Shown here in pieces: positions 48,825 through 59,953 of a stretch of DNA of 64,000 nt; positions within the stretch are counted from its first letter, which is position 1; every line of letters begins with the position of its first letter. The stretch lies in the NCBI RefSeq assembly GCF_021601385.1, contig NZ_BQHO01000009.1, positions 108,790 to 172,789 of the forward strand, given 5' to 3'. Origin of the DNA: Pseudomonas parasichuanensis (GTDB lineage Bacteria; Pseudomonadota; Gammaproteobacteria; Pseudomonadales; Pseudomonadaceae). The translations under genes were made by a program, and so were the position numbers. The notes under the pieces are model-generated. The model searched no databases, was not told the DNA's origin, and saw only the letters and a list, made by a program, of their open reading frames with translations.

Positions 48825-50039
48825 TTAGTGGGCGGCCCACTCGATCTTGGAGATGTCGACGCCGTCTTTGTACATGTCCCAAAGGGGCGACAGCTCACGC
48901 AGTTTGTTGACGGCCTCGCATACTTTCTGCGCGGCGTAGTCGACTTCTTCTTCGCTGGTGAAGCGGCCGAAAGAGAAGCGGATCGAGCTGTGTGCCAGTT
49001 CGTCGTTGCGGCCCAGGGCGCGCAGGACGTAGGACGGCTCGAGCGAAGCGGAGGTGCAGGCCGAACCGGACGAAACGGCGATGTCCTTGAGCGACATCAG
49101 CAGCGACTCGCCTTCGACGTAGTTGAAGCTCAGGTTCAGGTTGTGCGGTACGCGGGCGGTCTGGCTGCCGTTGACATACAGCTCTTCAAGGTCCGAGACC
49201 TGCTTGAAGAAGCGGTCGCTCAGGGCCTTGATGCGTGCGTTCTCGCTGGCCATTTCCTGCTTGGCAATGGCGAAGGCTTCGCCCATGCCGACGATCTGGT
49301 GGGTCGGCAGGGTGCCCGAACGCATGCCGCGCTCATGGCCACCGCCGTGGATGATGGCTTCCAGGCGCACGCGCGGCTTGCGGCTGACGTACAGCGCGCC
49401 GATGCCTTTGGGGCCGTAGACCTTGTGCGCCGAGAACGACATCAGGTCGACTTTCAGCTTTTGCACATCGATCTCGACCTTGCCGGCCGACTGGGCGGCG
49501 TCGACATGGAACAGCACGCCGCGCGAGCGGGTCAGTTCGCCGATGGCGGCGATGTCGTTGATCGAGCCGACTTCGTTGTTCACGTGCATCAGCGAAACCA
49601 GGATGGTGTCGTCGCGCAGGGCCGCTTCAACCATGGCCGGGGTGACGATGCCGTCTTCGCCTGGCTCGAGGTAGGTGACTTCGAACCCTTCACGCTCGAG
49701 CTGGCGAGCGGTGTCCAGGACCGCCTTGTGCTCGATCTTGGAGGTGATGATGTGCTTGCCCTTGGTCTGATAGAAGTGCGCCACGCCTTTGAGGGCGAGG
49801 TTGTCGGACTCGGTGGCACCGCTGGTCCAGACGATCTCGCGCGGGTCGGCGTTGATCAGCTCGGCCACCTGGCGACGGCCATTCTCGACCGCTTCTTCGG
49901 CCTTCCAGCCAAACACGTGGGAGCGCGAGGCCGGGTTACCGAAGTTCCCGTCCACCAGCAGGCATTCGGCCATTTTCTGGGCGACACGTGGATCGACCGG
50001 GGTGGTCGCGGAGTAATCGAGGTAGATCGGCAACTTCAT
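48825..50039 (-). CDS. iscS: Cysteine desulfurase IscS
   Basis: A 404-residue PLP enzyme that takes sulfur from cysteine for cluster and tRNA thiolation. The PLP lysine is in [10 protein letters not shown], and the sulfur-accepting cysteine in [18 protein letters not shown]. The start ATG 50039 gives [19 protein letters not shown], the standard N-terminus; the longer frame runs back into the gap to iscR. AGGAGA lies just upstream. Confidence 0.97.
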   Translation of the reverse strand: MKLPIYLDYSATTPVDPRVAQKMAECLLVDGNFGNPASRSHVFGWKAEEAVENGRRQVAELINADPREIVWTSGATESDNLALKGVAHFYQTKGKHIITSKIEHKAVLDTARQLEREGFEVTYLEPGEDGIVTPAMVEAALRDDTILVSLMHVNNEVGSINDIAAIGELTRSRGVLFHVDAAQSAGKVEIDVQKLKVDLMSFSAHKVYGPKGIGALYVSRKPRVRLEAIIHGGGHERGMRSGTLPTHQIVGMGEAFAIAKQEMASENARIKALSDRFFKQVSDLEELYVNGSQTARVPHNLNLSFNYVEGESLLMSLKDIAVSSGSACTSASLEPSYVLRALGRNDELAHSSIRFSFGRFTSEEEVDYAAQKVCEAVNKLRELSPLWDMYKDGVDISKIEWAAH

Positions 50040-50082
50040 TGAGTATCTCCTATCAGGCGTTGGCGTCGCTCGGCGCTGAATT

Positions 50083-50574
50083 TCAGTCGACGGCGGACGT
50101 CTCAATCTTGTCCAGCATGGCGGTACGGCCTGCAACACGGCGCAGGTCCTGGCGCTGGGCGACTTCTTGCACCTCACGGCGCTTGACGAGGTCGGCCAGG
50201 CTGATGCCACTGAGGAATTCATGGATCTGCTGGCTCAGGTCGCACCACAGGTGGTGAGTCAGGCAGGTATCACCGGCATGGCAGTCGCCCAAACCCTGGC
50301 AGCGGGTGGCATCGACCGATTCATTCACCGCATCGATGACCTGGGCCACCTGGATGGTTTCCATGCCGCGCGACAGCTGGTAGCCGCCGCCCGGGCCGCG
50401 AACGCTGGATACCAGGCTACTGCGGCGCAGCTTGGCGAACAGCTGCTCCAGATAAGAAAGGGAAATGCCCTGGCGCTCGGAAATATCGGCCAGTGACACC
50501 GGCCCATGCTGCGCGTGCAACGCCAGGTCAAGCATGGCGGTCACGGCGTATCGGCCTTTGGTGGTCAGTCGCAT
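50083..50574 (-). CDS. iscR: Fe-S cluster-responsive regulator IscR
   Basis: A 163-residue Rrf2-type regulator with a winged helix ([20 protein letters not shown]) and cluster-binding cysteines in [19 protein letters not shown] (C-x5-C-x5-C). With the [2Fe-2S] cluster bound it represses its own operon. Two candidate IscR sites are seen upstream. It heads the isc operon. Confidence 0.96.
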   Translation of the reverse strand: MRLTTKGRYAVTAMLDLALHAQHGPVSLADISERQGISLSYLEQLFAKLRRSSLVSSVRGPGGGYQLSRGMETIQVAQVIDAVNESVDATRCQGLGDCHAGDTCLTHHLWCDLSQQIHEFLSGISLADLVKRREVQEVAQRQDLRRVAGRTAMLDKIETSAVD

Positions 50575-50619
50575 GGCGTATGGTTACCACGGGAGTTACA
50601 GAATGTGTGCGAGTATGCG

Positions 50620-50669
50620 ATTCCCGAGCATTTAAGTCAACTATTAGACCTAGTGCTTTAGTCGGGTAT
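50620..50669 (-). promoter_or_regulatory. Tandem candidate IscR type 1 sites upstream of iscR
   Basis: On the minus strand ATAGTTGACTTAAATGCTCG.. (50644-50620) matches ATASYYGACTRWWWYAGTCRRSTAT at 21 of 25 positions. A second, weaker site overlaps it by two bases: ATACCCGACTAAAG.. (50669-50643) keeps the first half-site well and a poor second half. Auto-repression by holo-IscR at sites like these is established in E. coli. Confidence 0.6.
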
Positions 50670-50742
50670 GCATGCGGGAGGCGGGCGCGAGTGTAGCAGA
50701 CGAGGGGCGCGAGCACACGCCCCTTGTGTCGGGCTGACGGAA

Positions 50743-51531
50743 TCAATGCGGCTGAGTGTCGCCCTGCTTCAGCTCTGCACAGGCCTCGGCGAAGTCATCG
50801 GCGGGCAGTGCCGGCAGCTCCTTGGCACAGTAGTCACTGCCCATTTTGGTCAGGGCGCCACACATCCCCTCCAGGCGTTCGTCGACTGCCTGCAGGTGGT
50901 CGAGCATCTGGCCGATCGCCCGGGCCACCGGGTCAGGCATGTCGCCGCTGACACCATAGGCGTCGAAACCGATCTTCTCGGCCATGGCCTTGCGCTTGGC
51001 TTCCACGGCATCGTCCTCGCTCTTGACGATGATGCGCCCCGGGATACCCACCGCCGTGGCGCCGGCCGGCACGGCCTTGGTGACCACGGCGTTGGAGCCG
51101 ATCTTGGCCCCGGCACCAACCGTGAACGGCCCCAGCACCTTGGCGCCCGCCCCCACCACCACGCCGTTCTCCAGGGTCGGATGGCGCTTGCCTTTATTCC
51201 AGCTGGTGCCGCCCAGGGTTACACCCTGGTACAGCGTCACGTCGTCACCGATCTCGGCGGTCTCGCCAATGACGATGCCCATGCCATGGTCAATGAAGAA
51301 GCGTCGGCCGATGGTTGCACCGGGGTGGATCTCGATACCGGTCATCCAGCGCCCGAAGTTCGACACCAGGCGCGCCAGCCATTTGAAATCGCGCTTCCAC
51401 AGGGCATTGCCGAGGCGGTGCAGCCAGATGGCGTGCATGCCCGGGTAGCAGGTCAGCACCTCGAAGGCGTTGCGCGCCGCCGGGTCACGATGGAAAACAC
51501 TTTGAATATCTTCACGCAGACGCTCGAACAT
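50743..51531 (-). CDS. cysE: Serine acetyltransferase
   Basis: A 262-residue enzyme making O-acetylserine, the first step of cysteine synthesis. The left-handed hexapeptide repeat region is visible ([29 protein letters not shown] and [29 protein letters not shown]). It lies upstream of iscR on the same strand, the order trmJ, cysE, iscR being common in pseudomonads; supplying cysteine beside the isc genes makes sense. The gap of about 170 bases includes the IscR sites. Confidence 0.96.
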   Translation of the reverse strand: MFERLREDIQSVFHRDPAARNAFEVLTCYPGMHAIWLHRLGNALWKRDFKWLARLVSNFGRWMTGIEIHPGATIGRRFFIDHGMGIVIGETAEIGDDVTLYQGVTLGGTSWNKGKRHPTLENGVVVGAGAKVLGPFTVGAGAKIGSNAVVTKAVPAGATAVGIPGRIIVKSEDDAVEAKRKAMAEKIGFDAYGVSGDMPDPVARAIGQMLDHLQAVDERLEGMCGALTKMGSDYCAKELPALPADDFAEACAELKQGDTQPH

Positions 51532-51534
51532 CGT

Positions 51535-52290
51535 TCAGTCCTTCCGTTTATGCGGCTCGCCCCGGACGACTTTCTGGGTCTCGGTGAGGATGCCGCGCAA
51601 AATGCTCATTTCCGTACGCTCGACCGAGCTGCGCCCATAAAGCCTGCGCAAGCGCGGCATCAGGTGCTTGGGCTTGGCGGGGTCGAGGAAGCCGATGTCC
51701 ACCAGGGTTTTTTCCAGGTGGTCATAGAACAGCTCCATTTCGTCCATGGTCGCCAGCTCGCTGGCGTCCGCCTTCTCGACCTTGGGCGCCACGCCCGGCA
51801 CCGCCAACGAGGCCATGCGCACCTCGTAGGAGAGCACCTGGACGGCGGCAGCCAGATTCAGCGAACTGAAGTCGGGATTGGAGGGAATGTGTACGTGGAA
51901 GTGACATCGCTGCAGTTCTTCGTTGGTCAGGCCGGCATGTTCGCGACCGAACACCAGGGCGATTTCCTCGCCGGCCAGGGCATGCTCCACCGCCTTGGTG
52001 CCGCATTCCCGCGGGCCGATCAGCGGCCAGGGGATGCTGCGCTCGCGGGCGCTGGTGCCCATCACCAGGTTGCAGCCGACCAGCGCCTGCTCGAGGCTGT
52101 CGACCACCAGGGCATTGTCGAGCACATCGTCGGCACCCGAGGCGCGCGCCGAGGCTTCGACGGCCGGGAATTCTTTTGGCTGCACCAGCACCAGACGCGC
52201 CAGGCCCATGTTTTTCATGGCACGCGCAGCGCCGCCGATGTTGCCGGGGTGGCTGGTATTGACCAGAACAACACGAATATTTTGCAGCAA
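51535..52290 (-). CDS. trmJ: tRNA (cytidine/uridine-2'-O-) methyltransferase TrmJ
   Basis: A 251-residue SPOUT methyltransferase acting at position 32 of tRNAs. The motifs NTSHPGNIGGAARAMKNMGL, FGREHAGLTNEEL and LNLAAAVQVLSYE are the SpoU family signature. It starts the trmJ-cysE transcript, opposite to suhB. A three-base gap to cysE shows co-transcription. Confidence 0.95.
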   Translation of the reverse strand: MLQNIRVVLVNTSHPGNIGGAARAMKNMGLARLVLVQPKEFPAVEASARASGADDVLDNALVVDSLEQALVGCNLVMGTSARERSIPWPLIGPRECGTKAVEHALAGEEIALVFGREHAGLTNEELQRCHFHVHIPSNPDFSSLNLAAAVQVLSYEVRMASLAVPGVAPKVEKADASELATMDEMELFYDHLEKTLVDIGFLDPAKPKHLMPRLRRLYGRSSVERTEMSILRGILTETQKVVRGEPHKRKD

Positions 52291-52441
52291 GGTGTTGTGC
52301 TCACAGACGCGGATGAAGAAGGTTTCGATCTTACAGAACCGACCAGCGTAACGCTATGAAAGCAAATGTGACACTTCTTCCGTCAAAGATTTCTGCTAGA
52401 ATGTGCGGCTTTCTTCTTTAACATCTCCAGGTGACCTTCCC

Positions 52442-53260
52442 ATGCAGCCTATGCTGAATATCGCCCTGCGCGCCGCTCGCAGCGCCAGTGAACTGATTTT
52501 CCGCTCCATCGAACGCCTGGACAGCATCAAAGTCGACGAAAAACAGGCCAAGGACTATGTGTCCGAGGTAGATCGCGCCGCCGAGAAGGTCATCGTCGAG
52601 GCCCTGCGCAAGGCCTACCCGAACCACTCGATCCAGGGCGAAGAGACTGGCCTGCACGCCGGCACCGGCGAAGAAGGCAAGGACTACCTGTGGATCATCG
52701 ATCCACTGGACGGCACCACCAACTTCCTGCGCGGCATCCCCCACTTCGCCGTCAGCATCGCCTGCAAATACCGCGGCCGCCTGGAGCACGCCGTGGTCCT
52801 TGACCCGGTTCGCCAGGAAGAATTCACCGCCAGCCGTGGCCGTGGCGCCCAGATCAATGGTCGTCGCCTGCGCGTCAGCTCGCGCACCAGCCTGGAAGGC
52901 GCCCTGCTGGGCACCGGCTTCCCGTTCCGTGACAACCAGCTGGCCGACCTGGACAACTACCTGGGCATGTTCCGCGCCCTGACCGGCCAGACTGCCGGCA
53001 TCCGCCGCGCCGGCTCCGCCAGCCTGGACCTCGCCTATGTGGCCGCCGGCCGCTTCGATGCCTTCTGGGAGTCGGGCCTGTCCGAGTGGGACATGGCTGC
53101 AGGCGTGCTGCTGATCCAGGAAGCGGGCGGCCTGGTGAGCGACTTCAACGGTGGCCATGACTTCCTCGAGAAGGGCCATATCGTTGCCGGCAATATCAAG
53201 TGCTTCAAGGCCGTGCTGACTGCTATCCAGCCGCACCTGCCAGAGAGCATGAAGCGCTAA
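52442..53260 (+). CDS. suhB: Inositol monophosphatase family protein SuhB
   Basis: A 272-residue Mg-dependent phosphatase that also works as a ribosome-associated antitermination factor for rRNA synthesis in E. coli. Metal ligands are in IIDPLDGTTNF and EWDMAAGVLLIQEAGG, and GEETG is the first acidic motif. I chose ATG 52442; ATG 52451 is the alternative. It is the one plus-strand gene in a long minus-strand run. A strong terminator follows. Confidence 0.95.
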   Translation: MQPMLNIALRAARSASELIFRSIERLDSIKVDEKQAKDYVSEVDRAAEKVIVEALRKAYPNHSIQGEETGLHAGTGEEGKDYLWIIDPLDGTTNFLRGIPHFAVSIACKYRGRLEHAVVLDPVRQEEFTASRGRGAQINGRRLRVSSRTSLEGALLGTGFPFRDNQLADLDNYLGMFRALTGQTAGIRRAGSASLDLAYVAAGRFDAFWESGLSEWDMAAGVLLIQEAGGLVSDFNGGHDFLEKGHIVAGNIKCFKAVLTAIQPHLPESMKR

Positions 53261-53278
53261 GCGACGATTGCGAGCACA

Positions 53279-53307
53279 AAAAACGCCCCTCGGGGCGTTT
53301 TTTTGTG
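53279..53307 (+). terminator. Terminator after suhB
   Basis: AAACGCCCC and GGGGCGTTT form a stem with a short TC loop, followed by TTTT. A-run on the other side makes it potentially bidirectional. Confidence 0.9.
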
Positions 53308-53342
53308 TCTGTATTTCCAGACTCCACGCTCACGCGCGCTTG

Positions 53343-53451
53343 CTGTAGGAGCGGCCTTGTGCCGCGAAAGGGGCGCGAAGCGGCCCCAGGATCGCATATA
53401 CACCTCGGGGCTGCTGCGCAGCCCTTTCGCGGCACAAGGCCGCTCCTACAG
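53343..53451. repeat. REP pair
   Basis: CTGTAGGAGCGGCCTTGTGC.. with GCGAAGCGGCCCC and the reverse arm ending at 53451 are complementary. It lies between the convergent suhB and the glycine-zipper gene. Confidence 0.9.
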
Positions 53452-53478
53452 AAAAGCAGACCGCGCACTAACCAAGGC

Positions 53479-54027
53479 TCACTGCCCCGCCTGATTTTCG
53501 CTCAGGATCAACTTGCCGTTCTTGTCCACAGGAATGGTCGAGCCCGGCTCATGATTCATCTTCACCTTGCCTACCTGGTCACCGAGGGAATAGGTGACGT
53601 TGTAGCCCACCACCTTCTCGCTGATGTCGTTGACCGTACTGCAACGGGTCTGCATGGTCGTGGTGGTGTCACGCTCCTGCATGTATTCCTGGGTCTTGTT
53701 GCCCGCGTAACCACCACCTACAGCACCGGCGACCGTAGCGATCTTCTTGCCGGTACCACCGCCGATCTGGTTACCCAGCAGGCCACCGGCAATGGCGCCC
53801 ACCACAGTACCGGCGATCTGGTGCTGGTCCTTGACCGGCGCCTGACGCGTCACGGCAACCTCTTTGCACACCTCGCGCGGTGTCTTCACCTGCTGCTTGA
53901 TTGGCTGCACGTCGGTGACTTGGGCGTAGTCAGGCCCTTTGTTCACCAAGCTGTAGGTCGCTACAGCACCTCCGGCAGTCACACCGACAGCACCCAGTAC
54001 CGCACCCACCAGCATTGATTTATTCAC
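53479..54027 (-). CDS. Glycine-zipper 2TM protein
   Basis: A 182-residue envelope protein. A membrane-entering N-terminus (MLVGAVLGAVGVTAGGAVATYSLV) is followed by a glycine-zipper domain (AGTVVGAIAGGLLGNQIGGG, then TVAGAVGGGYAGNKTQE) of the Rick_17kDa/SlyB group and a soluble C-terminus. No clear lipobox. GTG 54027 has AGGAGG upstream and is my start; ATG 54015 is the alternative. Function in envelope integrity is likely from the family, no more. Confidence 0.82.
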   Translation of the reverse strand: MNKSMLVGAVLGAVGVTAGGAVATYSLVNKGPDYAQVTDVQPIKQQVKTPREVCKEVAVTRQAPVKDQHQIAGTVVGAIAGGLLGNQIGGGTGKKIATVAGAVGGGYAGNKTQEYMQERDTTTTMQTRCSTVNDISEKVVGYNVTYSLGDQVGKVKMNHEPGSTIPVDKNGKLILSENQAGQ

Positions 54028-54082
54028 CTGAACCTCCTGATCTTCCTTGCGGGTTCCAGCCCGCTTTCTCCCAGCCTTGGAG

Positions 54083-54118
54083 CAAAAAAAAAGGCGCGAG
54101 TTCAACACTCGCGCCTTT
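54083..54118 (-). terminator. Terminator after secF
   Basis: AAGGCGCGAGT and ACTCGCGCCTT form an 11-bp stem; the minus-strand transcript continues with eight U residues. It closes the yajC-secDF group. Confidence 0.9.
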
Positions 54119-54147
54119 GATTACGCCGAACGGCGCTGAACGATCGT

Positions 54148-55056
54148 TTACGGACGCTCGTCCACGCCCTCGTTCTTGGCCGGCGGGATCAGGTCTTCAC
54201 TGTTCAGGTTCAGCCAGATCAGCACCACGTTGGCGATGTAGATCGACGAGTAGGTACCCGCCATGACGCCGATGAACAGCGCCAGGGAGAAGCCGAACAG
54301 GTTGTCACCACCGAAGAACAGCAGCGCCGCGATGGCCAGCAAGGTCGACACCGAGGTGGCGATGGTGCGCAGCAGGGTCTGGGTGGTCGAGACGTTGATG
54401 TTCTCGATCAGCGAGGCCTTGCGCATCACCCGGAAGTTCTCACGCACCCGGTCGAACACGACGATGGTGTCGTTGAGCGAGTAACCGATGATCGCCAGTA
54501 CCGCCGCCAGCACCGTCAGGTCGAAGGTGATCTGGAAGAACGACAGGATACCCAGGGTCACCACCACGTCGTGGATCAGCGAGACGATGGCGCCAACGGC
54601 GAACTTCCACTGGAAGCGGAACGCCAGGTAGATGAGGATGCCGCCCAGGGCCAGGAGCATGCCCATGCCACCCTGGTCGCGCAGCTCTTCACCCACCTGC
54701 GGGCCAACGAACTCGACACGCTTGAGGGTTGCCGGGTTATCACCGCCGGCCTTCTGCAGCGCCGCCGCGACTTTGTTGCCCAGCAGCGGGTCATCGCCCG
54801 GCATGCGCACCAATAGGTCGGTGGTGGCGCCGAAGCTCTGCACCACAGCCTCGTGGAAGCCCGACTCGACCAGCTCGGCACGTACGGCCTTGAGGTCCGC
54901 AGGGCGCTCGTAGGTCAGCTCGATCAGCGTACCGCCGGTGAAGTCCAGGCCGAAGTTCAGACCCTTCTGCCACCAGCTGAACAACGCCAGTACGGTGAGG
55001 AGCACGGTAATGGCGAACGCGACATTGCGCACGCCCATGAAGTTGATGGTTTTCAT
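54148..55056 (-). CDS. secF: Protein translocase subunit SecF
   Basis: A 302-residue inner membrane protein with six membrane helices that, with SecD, uses the proton gradient to complete export. The first helix and LDFTGGTLIELTYERP, then GYSLNDTIVVFDRVRE and the later helices are typical. ATG 55056 with GGGAG upstream is my start. It lies 10 bases after secD. Confidence 0.96.
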   Translation of the reverse strand: MKTINFMGVRNVAFAITVLLTVLALFSWWQKGLNFGLDFTGGTLIELTYERPADLKAVRAELVESGFHEAVVQSFGATTDLLVRMPGDDPLLGNKVAAALQKAGGDNPATLKRVEFVGPQVGEELRDQGGMGMLLALGGILIYLAFRFQWKFAVGAIVSLIHDVVVTLGILSFFQITFDLTVLAAVLAIIGYSLNDTIVVFDRVRENFRVMRKASLIENINVSTTQTLLRTIATSVSTLLAIAALLFFGGDNLFGFSLALFIGVMAGTYSSIYIANVVLIWLNLNSEDLIPPAKNEGVDERP

Positions 55057-55066
55057 CGCAGCTCCC

Positions 55067-56929
55067 TCAAACCCACAGCTTCTTGATGTCACGCCCGCCA
55101 CAGGTCAGGTTGACCATGGCGCGGGTCACCATGACGGCGGTGAACATCGAGGTGAAAATCCCGAGGGACATGGTGACCGCGAAGCCCTTGACCGGGCCGG
55201 TACCCATGGCGAACAGGATGCCGCCCACCAGCAGGCTGGTCAGGTTGGCGTCGATGATCGCGGTGTACGCACGGTTGAAGCCTTCGTGGATGGCACGCTG
55301 CACCGACATGCCCGCTTTGAGCTCCTCGCGGATACGCGAGAAGATCAGCACGTTGGCGTCGACCGCCATACCCATGGTCAGCACGATACCGGCGATACCC
55401 GGCAGGGTCAGCGTGGCGCCCAGCAACGACATCAATGCCAGCAGCAGCACCATGTTGCCCGCCAGGGCGACAGTGGCGATCACGCCGAAGCCACGGTAGA
55501 TGGCAATGATGAACAGCGATACGAACAGCATGCCCCACAGGGATGCATCGATACCCTTGGTGATGTTGTCGGCACCCAGGCTCGGGCCAATGGTACGTTC
55601 TTCGGCGAAGTACATCGGCGCAGCCAGACCACCGGCACGCAGCAGCAGGGCCAGTTCGGACGATTCACCCTGGCCGTTCAGGCCGGTGATGCGGAACTGG
55701 CTGCCCAGTGGCGACTGGATGGTCGCCAGGCTGATGATCTTCTTCTCTTCCTTGAAGCTCTGGACCGCAACGTCCTTCTCGACGCCGTTGACCGTCTGCT
55801 TCTCGTAGTGGGTGATCGGCTTCTGCTCGATGAAGATCACCGCCATGCTGCGCCCGACGTTGGAGCGGGTGGCGCGGCTCATCAGCTCGCCGCCGTGGCC
55901 GTCGAGGCGGATGTTCACCTGCGGGCGACCGTGCTCGTCGAAGCTGGCCTGGGCGTCGGTGACCTGGTCACCGGTGATGATCAGGCCGCGCTCGACCGGG
56001 GCCGAACGGCCGCCTTCGCGGAACTCGAACACCTCGGTGGTGGCTTTGGAAGCACCCGGCTCGGCACCGAAGCGGAACTCCAGGTTGGCGGTCTTGCCGA
56101 GTATACGCTTGGCTTCGGCGGTGTCCTGCACACCCGGCAGCTCGACCACGATGCGGTTGGCGCCCTGGCGCTGTACCAGCGGCTCGGCCACGCCCAGCTC
56201 GTTCACACGGTTGCGAACGGTGGTCAGGTTCTGCTTGATGGAGTATTCGCGGATTTCGGCGACCTTGGCCTGGGTCAGTGCCAGGCGCAGCACGGCGAGC
56301 TCGTTGCGCTCGGTGGTGGTCAGTTCGAAATCATTGAAATTCTTGCGGATCAGGCTGCGGGCCTGTTCGCGGGTAGCGTCGTCGGCGAAGCCCAGCATGA
56401 TGCCGCCATCCTGCTGAGGCAGGCTGCGGTAGCGGACGCGCTCTTTGCGCAGCAAGGTCTTGACCTCGCCTTCGTAGACTTTCATGCGGGCAGTCATGGC
56501 CTTGTCCATGTCCACTTCCAGCAGGAAGTGCACACCACCGGACAGGTCCAGGCCCAGCTTCATCGGGCTGGCACCCAGGTTGCGCAGCCACTGCGGGGTG
56601 GTCTGGGCCAGGTTAAGCGCCACGACATAGTCATCGCCGAGGGCCTTGCGCGCCACATCCTTGGCTGGCAGCTGGTCTTCCTGGTTGGTCAGGCGCACCA
56701 GCGCACTGCCCTTCTCGCCCAGGTTGCCGCCTTTTACCGTGATGCCGGCATCGGTCAGCGCCTTGGTGACGCGATCGAGGTCAGCCTGGCTGACATGCAG
56801 CGCGGAGCTGGCGCCGCTGATCTGCACCGCCGGATCATCCGGGTAGAGGTTGGGTGCGGAATAAATAAAACCGATCGCCAGTACCACCACGATCAGCAGG
56901 TATTTCCACAGAGGGTATTTGTTCAGCAT
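55067..56929 (-). CDS. secD: Protein translocase subunit SecD
   Basis: A 620-residue inner membrane protein with a large periplasmic P1 domain and six helices. MLNKYPLWKYLL is the start; LDLSGGVHFLLEVDM and GMAVDANVLIFSRIREELK are family motifs. Its length matches P. aeruginosa SecD. The frame is open by one more codon (GTG 56932), but ATG 56929 is more likely. It follows yajC. Confidence 0.96.
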   Translation of the reverse strand: MLNKYPLWKYLLIVVVLAIGFIYSAPNLYPDDPAVQISGASSALHVSQADLDRVTKALTDAGITVKGGNLGEKGSALVRLTNQEDQLPAKDVARKALGDDYVVALNLAQTTPQWLRNLGASPMKLGLDLSGGVHFLLEVDMDKAMTARMKVYEGEVKTLLRKERVRYRSLPQQDGGIMLGFADDATREQARSLIRKNFNDFELTTTERNELAVLRLALTQAKVAEIREYSIKQNLTTVRNRVNELGVAEPLVQRQGANRIVVELPGVQDTAEAKRILGKTANLEFRFGAEPGASKATTEVFEFREGGRSAPVERGLIITGDQVTDAQASFDEHGRPQVNIRLDGHGGELMSRATRSNVGRSMAVIFIEQKPITHYEKQTVNGVEKDVAVQSFKEEKKIISLATIQSPLGSQFRITGLNGQGESSELALLLRAGGLAAPMYFAEERTIGPSLGADNITKGIDASLWGMLFVSLFIIAIYRGFGVIATVALAGNMVLLLALMSLLGATLTLPGIAGIVLTMGMAVDANVLIFSRIREELKAGMSVQRAIHEGFNRAYTAIIDANLTSLLVGGILFAMGTGPVKGFAVTMSLGIFTSMFTAVMVTRAMVNLTCGGRDIKKLWV

Positions 56930-56993
56930 CACGCCGCCCGTTCAAGACGCGGGGCGCTTTGCGCGCCCCGACTGGAAAAATGAAACCGGTAAC

Positions 56994-57329
56994 TCAGATA
57001 GCCTTGAGCGTACCTTTTGGCAGGGTCGCGGCAATCGCGCCCTTCTGGAACTTCAGCTCGACGGTGTCGGACACTTCCAGGACCACGAAATCATCGGAAA
57101 CCTTGACGATCTTGCCGGCGATGCCGCCGTTGGTGACAACTTCGTCACCTTTCTGCAAGTTGCTCAGCAGGTTCTTCTGCTCTTTGGCGCGCTTGGCCTG
57201 CGGGCGCCAGATCATCAGGTAGAAGATGACCAGGAAGCCGACCAGGAAGATCCACTCGAAGCCGGTACCGGCTGGGCCGGCGGCAGGGGCTGCAGCGTCC
57301 GCGTAGGCGGCGGGAATCAAGAAGCTCAT
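56994..57329 (-). CDS. yajC: Sec translocon accessory subunit YajC
   Basis: A 111-residue protein with one membrane helix (FEWIFLVGFLVIFYLMIW) followed by the basic RPQAKRAKEQKNLLSNLQKG and the small YajC domain (GDEVVTNGGIAGKIVKVSDDF). It binds SecDF. The order tgt-yajC-secD-secF is standard. The start ATG 57329 is preceded by GGAG. Confidence 0.95.
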   Translation of the reverse strand: MSFLIPAAYADAAAPAAGPAGTGFEWIFLVGFLVIFYLMIWRPQAKRAKEQKNLLSNLQKGDEVVTNGGIAGKIVKVSDDFVVLEVSDTVELKFQKGAIAATLPKGTLKAI

Positions 57330-57372
57330 TGTGCACTCCTAATGCAAATTTTCTAATAATGGATGCAAACAG

Positions 57373-59552
<2,180 letters not shown>

Positions 59553-59619
59553 GATGATGTTCGGTTCGACAGGGCCGGGAAGTTTAGCCCAATGCATGAA
59601 AATTGACCATGAAAGACGA

Positions 59620-59648
59620 TTGACCGACCTCATGCGCCTCTCTATACT
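59620..59648 (+). promoter_or_regulatory. Promoter of tRNA-Leu
   Basis: TTGACC at 59620-59625 and TATACT at 59643-59648 are 17 bases apart. The GCGCCGCG discriminator just after is GC-rich, as in promoters under stringent control. Confidence 0.8.
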
Positions 59649-59660
59649 GCGCCGCGACAA

Positions 59661-59745
59661 GCCCTGATGGCGGAATTGGTAGACGCGGCGGATTCAAAAT
59701 CCGTTTTCGAAAGGAGTGGGAGTTCGAGTCTCCCTCGGGGCACCA
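59661..59745 (+). tRNA. tRNA-Leu (CAA)
   Basis: An 85-base class II tRNA. The acceptor GCCCTGA pairs with TCGGGGC, followed by ACCA; the anticodon loop at 59693-59699 reads TTCAAAA, anticodon CAA at 59695-59697, reading TTG. A variable arm of about 13 bases and the T-loop TTCGAGT are present. It has an encoded CCA end. tRNA-Leu genes are known integration sites, and an integrase gene follows. Confidence 0.95.
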
Positions 59746-59792
59746 TCATATAGTTCCAAGCGGTCCCTACCAGACCCGGAACACCAGAGAAA

Positions 59793-59819
59793 CCGGCCAC
59801 TGAGCCGGTTTTTTTGTGT
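59793..59819 (+). terminator. Terminator after tRNA-Leu
   Basis: ACCGGCC and GGCCGGTT-like arms (AACCGGCcactGAGCCGGTT) enclose a short loop, followed by TTTTTT. It ends the tRNA transcript before the integrase region. Confidence 0.85.
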
Positions 59820-59858
59820 CTATCGTTCCCAGTGGTTCCCTTGTAAGCCCAAAGTTAT

Positions 59859-59906
59859 GTGAGTAGATTTGTGAGTAGACCGAGTTCGGTCCAGAAATCT
59901 ACTCAC
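59859..59906. repeat. Inverted and direct repeats before the integrase gene
   Basis: GTGAGTAGATTT at 59859-59870 is repeated directly as GTGAGTAGACC at 59871 and inverted as AAATCTACTCAC at 59895-59906; ACCGAGTTCGGT lies between. Such repeats beside integrase genes are often arm-type binding sites for the integrase or an excisionase, but this is inference. Confidence 0.65.
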
Positions 59907-59953
59907 ACACTGACCGCATTCCAGCGTGCTCAGTGAACTACAAGGGTATCGCC

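Noticed and set aside
54938-56983. Long plus-strand ORF opposite secD
   Set aside because: Shadow of secD; histidine- and glutamine-rich nonsense composition.
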